Below are positions 18,906 to 27,885 of a stretch of DNA of 64,000 nucleotides, in pieces. How positions within the stretch are numbered: the first letter of the stretch is position 1; every line of letters starts with the position of its first letter. The notes under the pieces were generated by a model that was not told the origin of the DNA, searched no databases, and saw only the letters and a list, made by a program, of their open reading frames with translations. The position numbers were made by a program, and so were the translations under genes. The stretch is from NCBI RefSeq assembly GCF_900250115.1, contig NZ_LT984804.1, forward strand, positions 496,001-560,000, read 5' to 3'. Source of the DNA: Cupriavidus taiwanensis. GTDB taxonomy: Bacteria; Pseudomonadota; Gammaproteobacteria; Burkholderiales; Burkholderiaceae.

Positions 18906-19787
18906 TCAGCGCCCGACTGTATTCCGCACTTCATCCAGCAAGGCGCGCGCAGCCAGCTTGCCAAGATTGTTGCCTGCGAACGGGCTGTCACCCGTGAGCA
19001 GCTTGCGGTCCTGGAACGTGCTGCCATCGATCTTTGTGTTGACGATCTCGACGCCCACGGCAGCAAGTTTTTCGCCAAAGAACCAGCGTAATGGGCCAGG
19101 CATATAGCCAATGTCCGGCGTCTGCTTGTCCATGGCATCCGGGAATGCGCAGATGCGGTAGCCGCGGAACAGATCGCCGCCATCGGGTTCACCAACGCCG
19201 GCGGCAAGCAGCGCGGCGGGGCCGTGACACAGTGTGATGATGAACTTATCGTTCCGCATCGCCCATTGCAGGGTCGCCTTCATGTCGGTGCTGTGGGGAA
19301 GTCCCAGCAGGGCACCGTGGCCACCCGGAATGAAGACGGCAATGTAGCTGGCATCCTGGTCCAGGGATTCGACTACGTCGCCGAGTTTAAGCGGCTGCTG
19401 AAACTTGTGCTCGTACTTCGCGTAGAGCGCCTGTATCTCCGCGTCTTCGGAAGGAAACGCCCACCATTCGAACTTGGCCGGATTGCCCGATAACGTGGCA
19501 ATGTCGAACTCGAAGCCCGCGCGATCAAGGTGATACATGGGCAGGAGCGTCTCGACAGGATGGTTGCCGGTTGAAAAGAAGGTACCGTTCCCGGTCAGCA
19601 GGTAACGCTCGTCCGCAGCGACCAGCAGTACTTTCCAGCGACCTCCCTGACAGGCGTCCGGATAATCGGCATCCGCGAGGTTGGATTTCGGCGACGTAAA
19701 TTGCGAGAGCGAGTAGGGGGAGGGAAAGAAGGCCTTGCGTTCGGCTGGATCAGGTGTCGGCTGCTTGCTGTCGGTCTGGGACGTCAT
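18906..19787 (-). CDS. hchA: Hsp31/HchA-type glyoxalase III and protein deglycase
   Basis: 293 residues, DJ-1/PfpI superfamily. The triad region is Cys187-His188 in TLCHGPAALL with Glu79 in GNHPVETLLP; the zinc-site and cap sequences (FEFDIATLSG, FEWWAFP) match E. coli HchA. It converts methylglyoxal to D-lactate and has holdase/deglycase activity. The start at 19787 has a strong AGGAGGA ribosome-binding site. It is divergent from the MalT-like regulator at 20178. Confidence 0.92.
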   Translation of the reverse strand: MTSQTDSKQPTPDPAERKAFFPSPYSLSQFTSPKSNLADADYPDACQGGRWKVLLVAADERYLLTGNGTFFSTGNHPVETLLPMYHLDRAGFEFDIATLSGNPAKFEWWAFPSEDAEIQALYAKYEHKFQQPLKLGDVVESLDQDASYIAVFIPGGHGALLGLPHSTDMKATLQWAMRNDKFIITLCHGPAALLAAGVGEPDGGDLFRGYRICAFPDAMDKQTPDIGYMPGPLRWFFGEKLAAVGVEIVNTKIDGSTFQDRKLLTGDSPFAGNNLGKLAARALLDEVRNTVGR

Positions 19788-20037
19788 GATGGGCTTCCTC
19801 CTGCAAAGAACGGGTTTTAGAGCTTGGATTCCGGCGGCTTTTTCATCCATCCAATGAGGGAGTTCCCCCCATCGGCAGCTGCCGTGCATGCGGCCGCAGC
19901 GGCCGGATGCGGCCCGGTGCCTTGCGCGGCACGTGGTCACCGGCACGGGCATATCGGCATGCATCGTGCACTTGCGCGCAACCTGCGCTGCGGGGCTGAC
20001 GCAATGATCCGCGCATCGTTGCCGCCTGCGCAAGGCG

Positions 20038-20057
20038 CCTCCCCAATCGGGGGGTGG
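20038..20057 (+). promoter_or_regulatory. CTCCCC-type motif, copy 1 (MalT-like gene promoter)
   Basis: CCTCCCCAATCGGGGGG followed by TGG, about 120 bases upstream of the MalT-like regulator start. Near-identical copies lie at 26837-26856 and 26931-26951. The 390-base gap between hchA and the regulator contains this motif and a CTAACC element at 20091-20096, also found downstream of the copy at 26931. No other gene is visible in the gap. Confidence 0.5.
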
Positions 20058-20177
20058 CCCTTGTCGCGTGGCTTTCGTTTCGGCGATCATCTAACCGATT
20101 CGTACCCGAACCGGGCCGGACTGCAGGAGCTAAGTGATGGGGAAGGCCATATTGGTGACTGGCGCCGGGGCACCCGC

Positions 20178-23006
20178 ATGACCCGACCATCGCCGGCCGT
20201 TGCCGCGCAGCAGCCTCGATGGCGGCCAGCCTTGATCCTGACAAAGCTGGCGCCGCCGCGAACGCGGCACTACATCCATCGTGAGCGCGCCATCGGGCAA
20301 TTGCGCCCCGGCGTGGAACGTAAGCTGACGGTGCTGGTAGCGCCAGCCGGCTTCGGCAAGACGTCGCTGTTGAGCGAATGGACGAAGGTGCTGGCGCAGG
20401 AGGGCTGCGCGGTCGGGTGGCTGGGCATCGACCGCGACGACGATGATCTGTTCCAGTTCGGCGCCTACCTGCTCGCTGCGGCAAGCGAGGCTTGCAGGCA
20501 GGCCGGCGAGCCGGTCCCGCGCGGCCTCGAGCCGGATCCGCTGGCGCCGGCGGACGCGATGTTTGCCGCGCTCCTTAACGCGGTCGTGGTGCTGCCGCGC
20601 CAGATGGTGCTGGTGCTGGATGACTTCGACCGGCTGGCATCGCCCGCCATTCACGAGGCGGTGTTCCGGCTGCTGCGTTATGCACCCGAGAATCTGCATC
20701 TGATCGTCGCCGGGCGCAGCGAGCCGGCCTTTCCGCTGAGCTACTTCGAAGTGCGGGGCCAGTTGCTGAAGCTGGGTGCGGAAGCCCTGCGCTTCGACGG
20801 CGCGGAGACGCAGGCGTTCTTCTCTGCCGTTTCCGGGCATGCGCTGAGCCCCGCGCAGACCGACGCGCTGTTGCAAGCGACGGAAGGATGGGTGGCTGGC
20901 CTGCAACTGGCGTCGTTTGCATGGAGCGCGCACGACCAGGCCGGCGATTTCGCCGAACACTTGCCATTTGCCCGGCGCAGCGTCGAGGCGTATCTGGATG
21001 AGAACGTGCTGGTGCATATCCCCCAGCCGTTGCAGGCATTTCTTCTGCAGACCGCGGTGCTGGACCGGATGTCGGTGCCGTTGTGCGATGCGGTGACCGG
21101 CTCCAGCGGGGCACGTGCCAGTTTCGAGTGGCTGATGGCGAGAAACATGTTCCTCAGGCCGCTCGACGCCGAGGGCCAGTGGTACCGCTATCACGCGCTG
21201 TTTGCCGAATACCTGAGAAACCGCCTGGTCCGGGAACGTCCGCACGACGTGGCCCGGCTGCATCGCCGCGCCAGTGAATGGTTTGCGGCGCAGTCGCTGT
21301 GGGCGGAGGCCGTCAGGCACGCACTGGCCGCCGGCGATGGCGATCGCGCCGCCGGCTGGGTCGAGCAATGCGCGATGAACCTGGTCGAGGCCAGCGATGT
21401 GCGAACCGTGCTGAGCTGGGTGGCAAAGCTGCCTGCGCAGGCGGTGCATGGCCGTCTTCGCTTGCGCCTGGCGCATGCCTGGGCCCTCGCGCTGACCATG
21501 CAGGCGGTCGCGGCAAGGCGCGAACTGCAGGCGGTCGAGCAGGACATCGGGCTCGGGCAGCTGCCTGTCACCGAGGTGGTCCGCGTCGAGCTGCTGGCGG
21601 TCAAGGCGTTGATCGCGGGCCTGTCCGACGAGAGCCAGCGCTCGCTGGAAATGGGACGCGAGGTCCTCGAACTCCGTCCCGCGGAAGGCTCATGGGCGGA
21701 GGGTATCGGCCTGACGACGCTTATCTTCGGGCTTAGCTATGCATCCGGGTTCGGCGAAATCGAGCGGCTGCGGCGCACGCTGACCTTCGGTACCGGCACC
21801 AACGCACCGGTCTACGCAACGGTGTACCGGCAGAGCATGGTCGGGCTCAGCCTGTTTGTGCAGGGCCGCCTGGGCGAGGCCGTCCAGACCCTGGAGGACG
21901 TTCTGCGCGAGGCCACCGCACGCGCCGGCCGGCAGTCTGCCGCTGCGGTGCTACCGGTCGGATACCTGGCCGCCATCCGCTATGAATGGAATGACCTGGA
22001 GCGGGTCACCGAACTACTGGAGGGGCGGCTCGAGGCGGCGCTGCAATCGTGCTCGCTGGGTCCCCTGGTCGGCTTCTGCGTGACGATGGCGCGGCTGCGG
22101 CTGCTGGCCGGACAGCACGACGAAGCCCGCCGGATCATGGAAGACGCGGAAGCTGTTGCCAGGAGCCGCCGGTGGCTGCGCATGCAGGTCGCGTGCAAGG
22201 CCGAGGCGATCCGGATCAGTATCCATTCCGGCGACCTGGGCCGCGCCACGCGCATCGGCCACGAACTGGAAGCGCTGGCCGGGCATCGGCCGGCGAGCTT
22301 GCAGGGCAGCTATCTGGAGACCTGGCAGCGTTTCCAGGTGGCGCATTGCCGCCTGCTGGTGGCCCGTGGCCGGCCCGCCGAAGCCGTGCCCATCCTGCAG
22401 GGCGTGCATGCGGAACTGCGCGCCGCCGGCATGCACTACCTGAGCGCCCAGATCGCGGTGGCGCTGGCGGTGGCACTGCATCGCGCCGGACAGCGCACCA
22501 CCGCTGCGCAGGCCATGCAGGCGGCCCTGGCGTATGGCCAGGGGAACGGCCTGCGGCGCGTTTTCCTTGATGCCGGACCGGTGGCCTTCGAGATCATTGA
22601 TGGCCTGCGCCGGAAGCAGGCATTGCCGGGCGAGGTCGAGCCCTGGTATGTGGAAGCGCTCTGCGCTGGATTCAACGGGAAGGCCGGGCCGGCAGATACG
22701 CGAGGTGCCGCCGTGGCGGAGCGGGCTGAATACCCGGTCGAACCACTGGCGGCCAGCCGGCTGAGCGCCCGCGAGGTGGAAATCCTGGACTACGTGGCCA
22801 GGGGACTGTCCAACAAGGAAATCGCCAGGGCTATCCGGGTTGCCCCGGAAACGGTGAAGTGGCACCTGAAGAATATCTTTGAAAAGCTGAAGGTGAACTC
22901 CCGGATCCAGGCTGTTCGTAACGGCCTGGGCCGTGACCTGCCCTGGCCCGCGGAACGAAACGTGCCGCGGGCCAGGCCGCAGGCACGAACTCCGAACCAA
23001 TCATGA
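20178..23006 (+). CDS. MalT/AlkS-like LuxR-family transcriptional activator
   Basis: 942 residues from the ATG at 20178. The frame is open back to 19824 but the upstream part looks non-coding. P-loop APAGFGKTS at about 55-63, STAND-type ATPase with LVLDDFDRL, helical TPR-like sensor region, then a C-terminal LuxR helix-turn-helix (LSAREVEILDYVARG to VKWHLKNIFEKL). Such regulators bind an inducer and ATP, oligomerise and activate transcription, as MalT and AlkS do. The neighbouring carboxylate activation/uptake genes and shared promoter motif make them its probable targets. Confidence 0.87.
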   Translation: MTRPSPAVAAQQPRWRPALILTKLAPPRTRHYIHRERAIGQLRPGVERKLTVLVAPAGFGKTSLLSEWTKVLAQEGCAVGWLGIDRDDDDLFQFGAYLLAAASEACRQAGEPVPRGLEPDPLAPADAMFAALLNAVVVLPRQMVLVLDDFDRLASPAIHEAVFRLLRYAPENLHLIVAGRSEPAFPLSYFEVRGQLLKLGAEALRFDGAETQAFFSAVSGHALSPAQTDALLQATEGWVAGLQLASFAWSAHDQAGDFAEHLPFARRSVEAYLDENVLVHIPQPLQAFLLQTAVLDRMSVPLCDAVTGSSGARASFEWLMARNMFLRPLDAEGQWYRYHALFAEYLRNRLVRERPHDVARLHRRASEWFAAQSLWAEAVRHALAAGDGDRAAGWVEQCAMNLVEASDVRTVLSWVAKLPAQAVHGRLRLRLAHAWALALTMQAVAARRELQAVEQDIGLGQLPVTEVVRVELLAVKALIAGLSDESQRSLEMGREVLELRPAEGSWAEGIGLTTLIFGLSYASGFGEIERLRRTLTFGTGTNAPVYATVYRQSMVGLSLFVQGRLGEAVQTLEDVLREATARAGRQSAAAVLPVGYLAAIRYEWNDLERVTELLEGRLEAALQSCSLGPLVGFCVTMARLRLLAGQHDEARRIMEDAEAVARSRRWLRMQVACKAEAIRISIHSGDLGRATRIGHELEALAGHRPASLQGSYLETWQRFQVAHCRLLVARGRPAEAVPILQGVHAELRAAGMHYLSAQIAVALAVALHRAGQRTTAAQAMQAALAYGQGNGLRRVFLDAGPVAFEIIDGLRRKQALPGEVEPWYVEALCAGFNGKAGPADTRGAAVAERAEYPVEPLAASRLSAREVEILDYVARGLSNKEIARAIRVAPETVKWHLKNIFEKLKVNSRIQAVRNGLGRDLPWPAERNVPRARPQARTPNQS

Positions 23007-23085
23007 CCACGGGCGCGCAAGCGACAAGCAGACCGGTACTGCCCGGGCGGACGGCATTCTCCATGCCCGGGGTCGGCCGTGCGCG

Positions 23086-24657
23086 TCAGTGGCCGGACGC
23101 CGCCGCCGCACCATGGCCGGTTTGTGCCTGGACCAGCCGCGCATCGAAGCCCTGGCGCTCTGCCTGCGCCCGGGGGCTGTTATCGAATCGGGAGCACAGG
23201 TACGTGACCAGGAACGCGAACGGGACCGTGAATAGCGCAGGATGATCGTACGGGAAGATCGCTGCGGGATGGCCCAGTACGTTCTTCCACACGGCAGGCG
23301 AGAGGATCACCAGCGCCACCGACGACAACAGTCCCGACGCCACGCCCCAGACTGCGCCGCGGCTGGTCAGGCCACGCCAGTACATCGACAGCACCAGCAC
23401 CGGGAAATTTGCCGATGCTGCCACGTTGAAAGCCAGTGCGACCAGAAATGCCAGGTTTTGCCCCTTGAAGGCGATTCCCAGCAGCACCGCGGCGACGCCG
23501 ATGACAAGGGTGGCCCGCTTGGTGACGACGATTTCCGCAGTTTCCGTGGCGCTGCCGCGGCGCAGCACATTGGCGTAGATGTCATGCGAAATCGCCGAAG
23601 CGCCGGCAAGCGTCAGTCCCGACACCACGGCGAGGATCGTAGCGAAGGCGACGGCCGCCAGGAACCCCAGCAGGAGGTTGCCGCCGGTCGCGCTGGCGAG
23701 GTGCATGGCGACCATGTTGCCACCTCCGAGCAGTTTCCCGCCGACCTGGCCCGCTTCGAAGAAGCGGGCGTCGGTGCCGACGATCACGATCGCGGCGAGG
23801 CCGATGACGAACATCGCCAGGAACATGTAGCCAATGCAGGTGCTGGCCACCAGCACGCTCTTGCGCGCCTCGCGGGCATTCGGCACCGTGAAGAAGCGCA
23901 TCAGGATATGCGGCAGCCCCGACAGGCCCAGCACCGTCGCCACGCAAAGGGAGAGCGCGGAGATCGGGTCGGCGAACAGCGTGCCGGGCGCGAGCAGGGC
24001 CGGGCCGCTACGGTGAACCTCGACCGCCCGGGCCGCCAGGGTCTCGAAGCTGAAGCCGAAGTGCGCCAGGGACAGCAGCAACAGCAGCGAGCCGCCGAAC
24101 ATCAGCAGCACCGCCTTGATGATCTGGACCCAGGTGGTCGCGACCATGCCGCCCACGGTCACATAGATCATCATCAACGCACCGACCCCGGCCACGGCAT
24201 AGTCATAGTCGATGCCGAACAGCAACTGCACCAGTTCGCCCGCACCCACCATCTGCACGATCAGATAGAGGAGCACCACCACCAGGCTGCTGCCCGCGGC
24301 GATGCAACGGGTGCTGACCGGGTCGAGCCGGTCCGAGATGATGTCCACGAAGGTGAATTTGCCAAGGTTGCGCAGACGCTCGGCCATCAGGAACAGCATG
24401 ACCGGCCAGCCGATGAAGAAGCCGGCGATATAGAGAAGTCCATCGAAGCCGCGCGCATAGACCAGGCTGACGACGCCGAGCAGCGTGGCGGCCGACATGT
24501 AGTCGCCGGCCACGGCCAGTTCGTTCTGCGTGCCGGTGATGCCGCCGCCGGCGGTAAAGAAGTCGCTGGCGGTGCGGGCGCGCGAGGCGGCCCGATACGT
24601 GATGCCCAGGGTCAGTGCGACAAAGAGCAGGAACATGGCGATGGCCTGGAGATTCAT
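23086..24657 (-). CDS. actP: Sodium:solute symporter, ActP-like monocarboxylate transporter
   Basis: 523 residues with about 13 transmembrane segments, SSS family. GDYMSAATLLG, the ARGFDGLLY segment, LPHILMRFFTVPNAREAR and FATILAVVSGLTLAGASAISHDIY are signatures of the acetate/glycolate symporter ActP (YjcG). It imports short carboxylates with Na+ across the inner membrane. It overlaps the DUF485 gene by four bases, the usual yjcH-actP arrangement, and lies downstream of an AMP-dependent acyl-CoA ligase on the same strand, which may activate the imported acid. The substrate may differ from acetate. Confidence 0.88.
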   Translation of the reverse strand: MNLQAIAMFLLFVALTLGITYRAASRARTASDFFTAGGGITGTQNELAVAGDYMSAATLLGVVSLVYARGFDGLLYIAGFFIGWPVMLFLMAERLRNLGKFTFVDIISDRLDPVSTRCIAAGSSLVVVLLYLIVQMVGAGELVQLLFGIDYDYAVAGVGALMMIYVTVGGMVATTWVQIIKAVLLMFGGSLLLLLSLAHFGFSFETLAARAVEVHRSGPALLAPGTLFADPISALSLCVATVLGLSGLPHILMRFFTVPNAREARKSVLVASTCIGYMFLAMFVIGLAAIVIVGTDARFFEAGQVGGKLLGGGNMVAMHLASATGGNLLLGFLAAVAFATILAVVSGLTLAGASAISHDIYANVLRRGSATETAEIVVTKRATLVIGVAAVLLGIAFKGQNLAFLVALAFNVAASANFPVLVLSMYWRGLTSRGAVWGVASGLLSSVALVILSPAVWKNVLGHPAAIFPYDHPALFTVPFAFLVTYLCSRFDNSPRAQAERQGFDARLVQAQTGHGAAAASGH

Positions 24658-24968
24658 CGGGCGGCCTCCGACAGGATCTGCTGCACGATCGTCTCGAACA
24701 GCCCGTTCGCGCGCCGCACGTAGAACCACGTTGCCACCCATCCCAGCAACACGATGCCGACAGCCAGGACCAGGCCGGGATTCAGCCATGTCCCGGACTG
24801 GAGCGGCTGGGACAGCCGCTGCGGCTGCAGCGCGACGGCAAGCATCAGCGCGAGATAGGGAGTGAGGACCAGGGCCAGCAGCCCGCACGACAGGCGGGCG
24901 CGACGGCGAACCAGTTCGCCGAACCTGGGATGGCGCCGGATGCGCTCTGTACTGGTGGATTCCTGCAT
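24654..24968 (-). CDS. DUF485 membrane protein (YjcH-like)
   Basis: 104 residues with two transmembrane helices (LLALVLTPYLALMLAV and LVLAVGIVLLGWVATW) after a basic cytoplasmic stretch containing HPRFGELVRRRARL, the DUF485 pattern. These proteins are almost always encoded directly before ActP-type symporters, as here with an ATGA overlap, and are presumed accessory subunits. Confidence 0.86.
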   Translation of the reverse strand: MQESTSTERIRRHPRFGELVRRRARLSCGLLALVLTPYLALMLAVALQPQRLSQPLQSGTWLNPGLVLAVGIVLLGWVATWFYVRRANGLFETIVQQILSEAAR

Positions 24969-25062
24969 TGCTTGTCTCCTGAAGCTGTATTTCTAGTGAC
25001 AACGGACCGTCAACGCCAACCTGCCATGCCGGCGTCTGGGCGTGGATCCGGGAAGGGGAAAC

Positions 25063-26727
25063 CTAGAGAGGGGGCGCGGCCTGATACTTTTCGCGCAGCA
25101 GGCGCTTGTTGATCTTGCCTACGCTGGTCTTTTCGATTGCGTCGACAAAGAGCACGCGTTCCGGGACCGCGTACTTCGAGATAGCGCCGCGACGCACGAA
25201 GTCGCGCAGATGTTCCTGGATCTCGGTGAGTTCGACCGACTGCCCTTGCCGCAGCACGATCAGCGGCAGCGGGCGCTCGCCCCACCGCGTATCCCGGATG
25301 CCGATGACGGCGACCTCGCTGACGGCGGCATGACGCGAGATCAGGTCCTCCAGCTCGAGCGACGACACCCACTCGCCGCCGCTCTTGATAACGTCCTTGA
25401 TACGGTCCGTGACCTGCAGGTAACCGTCGCTGTCGATCGCGCCGATGTCGTTGGTATGCAGGTAGCCGCCGGCCCACAGATGTTCGGACTCGGCCGCATT
25501 GCCGAGGTAGCCCTGCGTCAGCCACGGCGCGCGGACCACGATTTCGCCACTGGCCTTGCCGTCGTGCGCGACGTCGCGCATCGCCTCATCGACGATGCGC
25601 AGGTCGACCAGCGGAATTGGCAGGCCGGTCTTGGTGCGCACATCGAGTTCGGTGGCGGCATCGCCGCGCAGCGTCGTCTTGACCTGCGACAGGGTCAGGA
25701 TAGGGCAGGTTTCCGACATGCCATAGCCGGTGAAGACATCGATGCCGCGCTCGAGCGCAGCCTGTGCCAGGCCGCGCGGCAGCGCCGAGCCGCCCACGAT
25801 GATCTTCAGGCCACTCAGGTCGAACGTCGCCGAATCGGGGTGGGACAGCAGCATGTGCAACAGCGTGGGAACGCCGTGGGAGAACGTGACGCGCTCGTCC
25901 CGGACCAGGCGAAGCAGCTGATCCGCGGCGTAGCGCCCCGGATAGACCTGGCGGATGCCGAGCGCGGTCGCCACATAGGGCATGCCCCAGGCGTGCACAT
26001 GGAACATCGGCGTCAATGGCATATAGACATCGTCGCGATGCACGCGTCCCTGGCTGGGGGCGCTGGCCAGTGCCGCCATGGTCGCAAGCGTATGCAGCAC
26101 GATCTGCCGATGGCTGAAGTAGACGCCCTTGGGCAAGCCGGTGGTGCCGGTGGTGTAGAAGGTGGTCGCGCGCGCGTTCTCGTCGAAGTCAGGGAAGGCG
26201 TAGTCGGGTGGCGAGGCGGCCAGCAGCGCTTCGTACTCCGCCGCGAAACCGTGCGGCAGCGGTGCGCTGTCGATGGCCAGCGTGTCGTCTCCGATCAGCA
26301 CGAGCTGCTCGAGGGTTTCAAGCTGGTCGCGGATCGCCTCGACCACGGGCAGGAAGTCGGCATGGACCATCAGCAGCCTGACGCCGGCGTGATTCAGCGT
26401 GTAGGCGATCTGTTCCGGCGAGAGGCGCACGTTGACCGTCATCAGCACCGCACCCATCATCGGGACGCCGAAATAGGCTTCCAGGTAGCGGTGGCTGTCC
26501 CAGTCCATGACCGCGACCGTATCGCCAGGCTCGATGCCCAGCGCTTGCAGGCCACTGGCCAGCTGCCCGACGCGGTGCCGCATGGTCCAGTAGCTGTGGC
26601 GCAGCTGACCGCGATAGACGATTTCCTGCTCCGGGTTGGCCGCCAGCGGCGCATGCAGCAACTGCCTGATCAGCAACGGATAGGCATAAGCGGACGGCGT
26701 GCGCGCAATGGGGTTGGGTTGTGGCAC
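25063..26727 (-). CDS. AMP-dependent acyl-CoA synthetase (AlkK/medium-chain type)
   Basis: 554 residues from a GTG at 26727 that has an AGGAGT site six bases upstream; the frame continues upstream without similarity. Contains the P-loop TTGTTGLPKG, the FTGYGMSETCP motif, the HTNDIG aspartate and the C-terminal lysine in SVGKINKRLLRE. It forms an acyl-AMP and then an acyl-CoA. General sequence style is that of AlkK-like fatty acid or terpenoid-acid ligases. It lies 94 bases before the DUF485-symporter pair on the same strand and is divergent from SDR and phosphotransferase-like genes; together these suggest uptake and activation of a medium or branched carboxylate. Confidence 0.85.
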   Translation of the reverse strand: MPQPNPIARTPSAYAYPLLIRQLLHAPLAANPEQEIVYRGQLRHSYWTMRHRVGQLASGLQALGIEPGDTVAVMDWDSHRYLEAYFGVPMMGAVLMTVNVRLSPEQIAYTLNHAGVRLLMVHADFLPVVEAIRDQLETLEQLVLIGDDTLAIDSAPLPHGFAAEYEALLAASPPDYAFPDFDENARATTFYTTGTTGLPKGVYFSHRQIVLHTLATMAALASAPSQGRVHRDDVYMPLTPMFHVHAWGMPYVATALGIRQVYPGRYAADQLLRLVRDERVTFSHGVPTLLHMLLSHPDSATFDLSGLKIIVGGSALPRGLAQAALERGIDVFTGYGMSETCPILTLSQVKTTLRGDAATELDVRTKTGLPIPLVDLRIVDEAMRDVAHDGKASGEIVVRAPWLTQGYLGNAAESEHLWAGGYLHTNDIGAIDSDGYLQVTDRIKDVIKSGGEWVSSLELEDLISRHAAVSEVAVIGIRDTRWGERPLPLIVLRQGQSVELTEIQEHLRDFVRRGAISKYAVPERVLFVDAIEKTSVGKINKRLLREKYQAAPPL

Positions 26728-26836
26728 GGGGAGACTCCTTGATCGCTGTGGCGGTGGCCTTTGCATGCGCGTCTGCCTGGCAGGCTCGCGCCGGGACACC
26801 GGATGCCTGGCAGCGTAAGCGCCATGGCACGGCTTT

Positions 26837-26856
26837 CCAGCCCCCCGAACGGGGAG
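26837..26856 (-). promoter_or_regulatory. CTCCCC-type motif, copy 3 (facing acyl-CoA ligase)
   Basis: Read on the minus strand: CTCCCCGTTCGGGGGG then CTGG, about 110 bases upstream of the acyl-CoA ligase start. It matches the copy at 26931 at 18 of 20 positions. A possible -10 (TACGCT-like) lies about 38 bases downstream at 26813-26819, the same distance as the CTAACC element for the other copy. Confidence 0.5.
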
Positions 26857-26930
26857 CTGCGCCGACTGTCGAGCGTGGTGTCCAGCCGGAGCGCCGTGCT
26901 GCAAAGCGCGAAGCACTTGCGCGTGCGCGG

Positions 26931-26951
26931 CCTCCCCGATCGGGTGGCTGG
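26931..26951 (+). promoter_or_regulatory. CTCCCC-type motif, copy 2 (facing SDR gene)
   Basis: CCTCCCCGATCGGGTGG then CTGG, about 110 bases upstream of the SDR start, followed 39 bases later by CTAACCT (26970-26976), a possible -10. The 333-base divergent region 26728-27060 holds this copy and the oppositely oriented copy at 26837-26856, and no gene. The likely ligand is the MalT-like regulator. Confidence 0.5.
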
Positions 26952-27060
26952 TTTTTGCTCCGCGGTCGCCTAACCTCTGCGTGCCAACCGGAAGCGGCCG
27001 ACCTGTCAAGTCAGGGAAGCGCGCCGCTTTCGACAACCCGCATCGAAGGAGACTGCAAAC

Positions 27061-27867
27061 ATGGCTTCAGCACCCCGTCCCGTCCCCGCTGTCACGGACT
27101 CGCCAGTCTTTCCGGACCTGGACGGCAAGGTTGCGCTCGTGACCGGCGCCTTTGGCGGGCTCGGCCGGCACTTCGCGCTGACACTGGCCAATGCGGGTTG
27201 TCGCGTCGCGCTTGCTGGCAGGCGCATGGCCGAAGGCGAGCGGCTGATGGATGAAATCCTGGCCAGGGGCGCAGACGGTTGCGTCGTGCGGCTCGACGTA
27301 TGCGACCCCGATTCCGTTTCCGCCGCGCTGTTCCAGGCCGGGCAGGCGCTGGGCACCGTGGACATCGTCGTCAACAGTGCCGGCATTGCTAGCACCGGGC
27401 CCGCGCTGGAGACCAGCGAGCAGGATTGGGCGCGGGTGATTGATACCAACCTGACGGGCGCCTGGCGTGTGGCGCAGTACGCGGCCCGGTACATGCGCGA
27501 AGCCGGCCGACCGGGCAGCATCATCAACATTGCTTCCATTCTGGGGCTACGGGTGGCGCAGCAGGTTCCCGCGTACACGGCCGCAAAGGCAGGCCTGATC
27601 CACCTGACCCAAGCGCTGGCACTTGAATGGGCGCGCCATGGCATCCGCGTCAACGCACTGGCCCCGGGGTACTTCGCCACTGACATCAATCGCGCCTTCT
27701 TCGAGACTGATGGCGGGCAGGCAATGGTCCGGCGGATACCCCAGCGGCGCCTGGGGCAGCCTTCCCAGCTGGACGGCGCCCTGCTGCTGCTGGCATCCGG
27801 GGCATCCGACTACATCACCGGTGCGGTGTTGCCCGTCGACGGCGGGCATCTCGTCAGCACGCTGTGA
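27061..27867 (+). CDS. SDR family oxidoreductase
   Basis: 268-residue classical short-chain dehydrogenase. The cofactor motif TGAFGGLG lies at 28-35, NSAGIA near 102-107, and the catalytic Tyr172/Lys176 in YTAAKAG. An Arg in AGRRMAEG, following the second beta strand, may favour NADP. A GAAGGAG ribosome-binding site precedes the start. It is the first gene of a two-gene plus-strand unit divergent from the acyl-CoA ligase and probably oxidises a hydroxy intermediate of the same catabolic route. Confidence 0.85.
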   Translation: MASAPRPVPAVTDSPVFPDLDGKVALVTGAFGGLGRHFALTLANAGCRVALAGRRMAEGERLMDEILARGADGCVVRLDVCDPDSVSAALFQAGQALGTVDIVVNSAGIASTGPALETSEQDWARVIDTNLTGAWRVAQYAARYMREAGRPGSIINIASILGLRVAQQVPAYTAAKAGLIHLTQALALEWARHGIRVNALAPGYFATDINRAFFETDGGQAMVRRIPQRRLGQPSQLDGALLLLASGASDYITGAVLPVDGGHLVSTL

Positions 27868-27885
27868 CAGCGAAAGGACAGTCCA

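Noticed and set aside
16142..19207. 1021-codon open frame on the minus strand opposite the giant kinase
   Set aside because: High-GC antisense frame with Arg/Ala/Gln-rich, domain-free translation; the plus-strand gene has clear domains throughout.
19824..20177. N-terminal extension of the MalT-like regulator
   Set aside because: The frame is open, but the translation has no MalT similarity and covers the probable promoter; the ATG at 20178 gives normal family length.
23242..24723. 493-codon plus-strand frame opposite the ActP-type symporter
   Set aside because: His/Arg/Gln-rich shadow with no domain; the minus-strand frame is a clear symporter.
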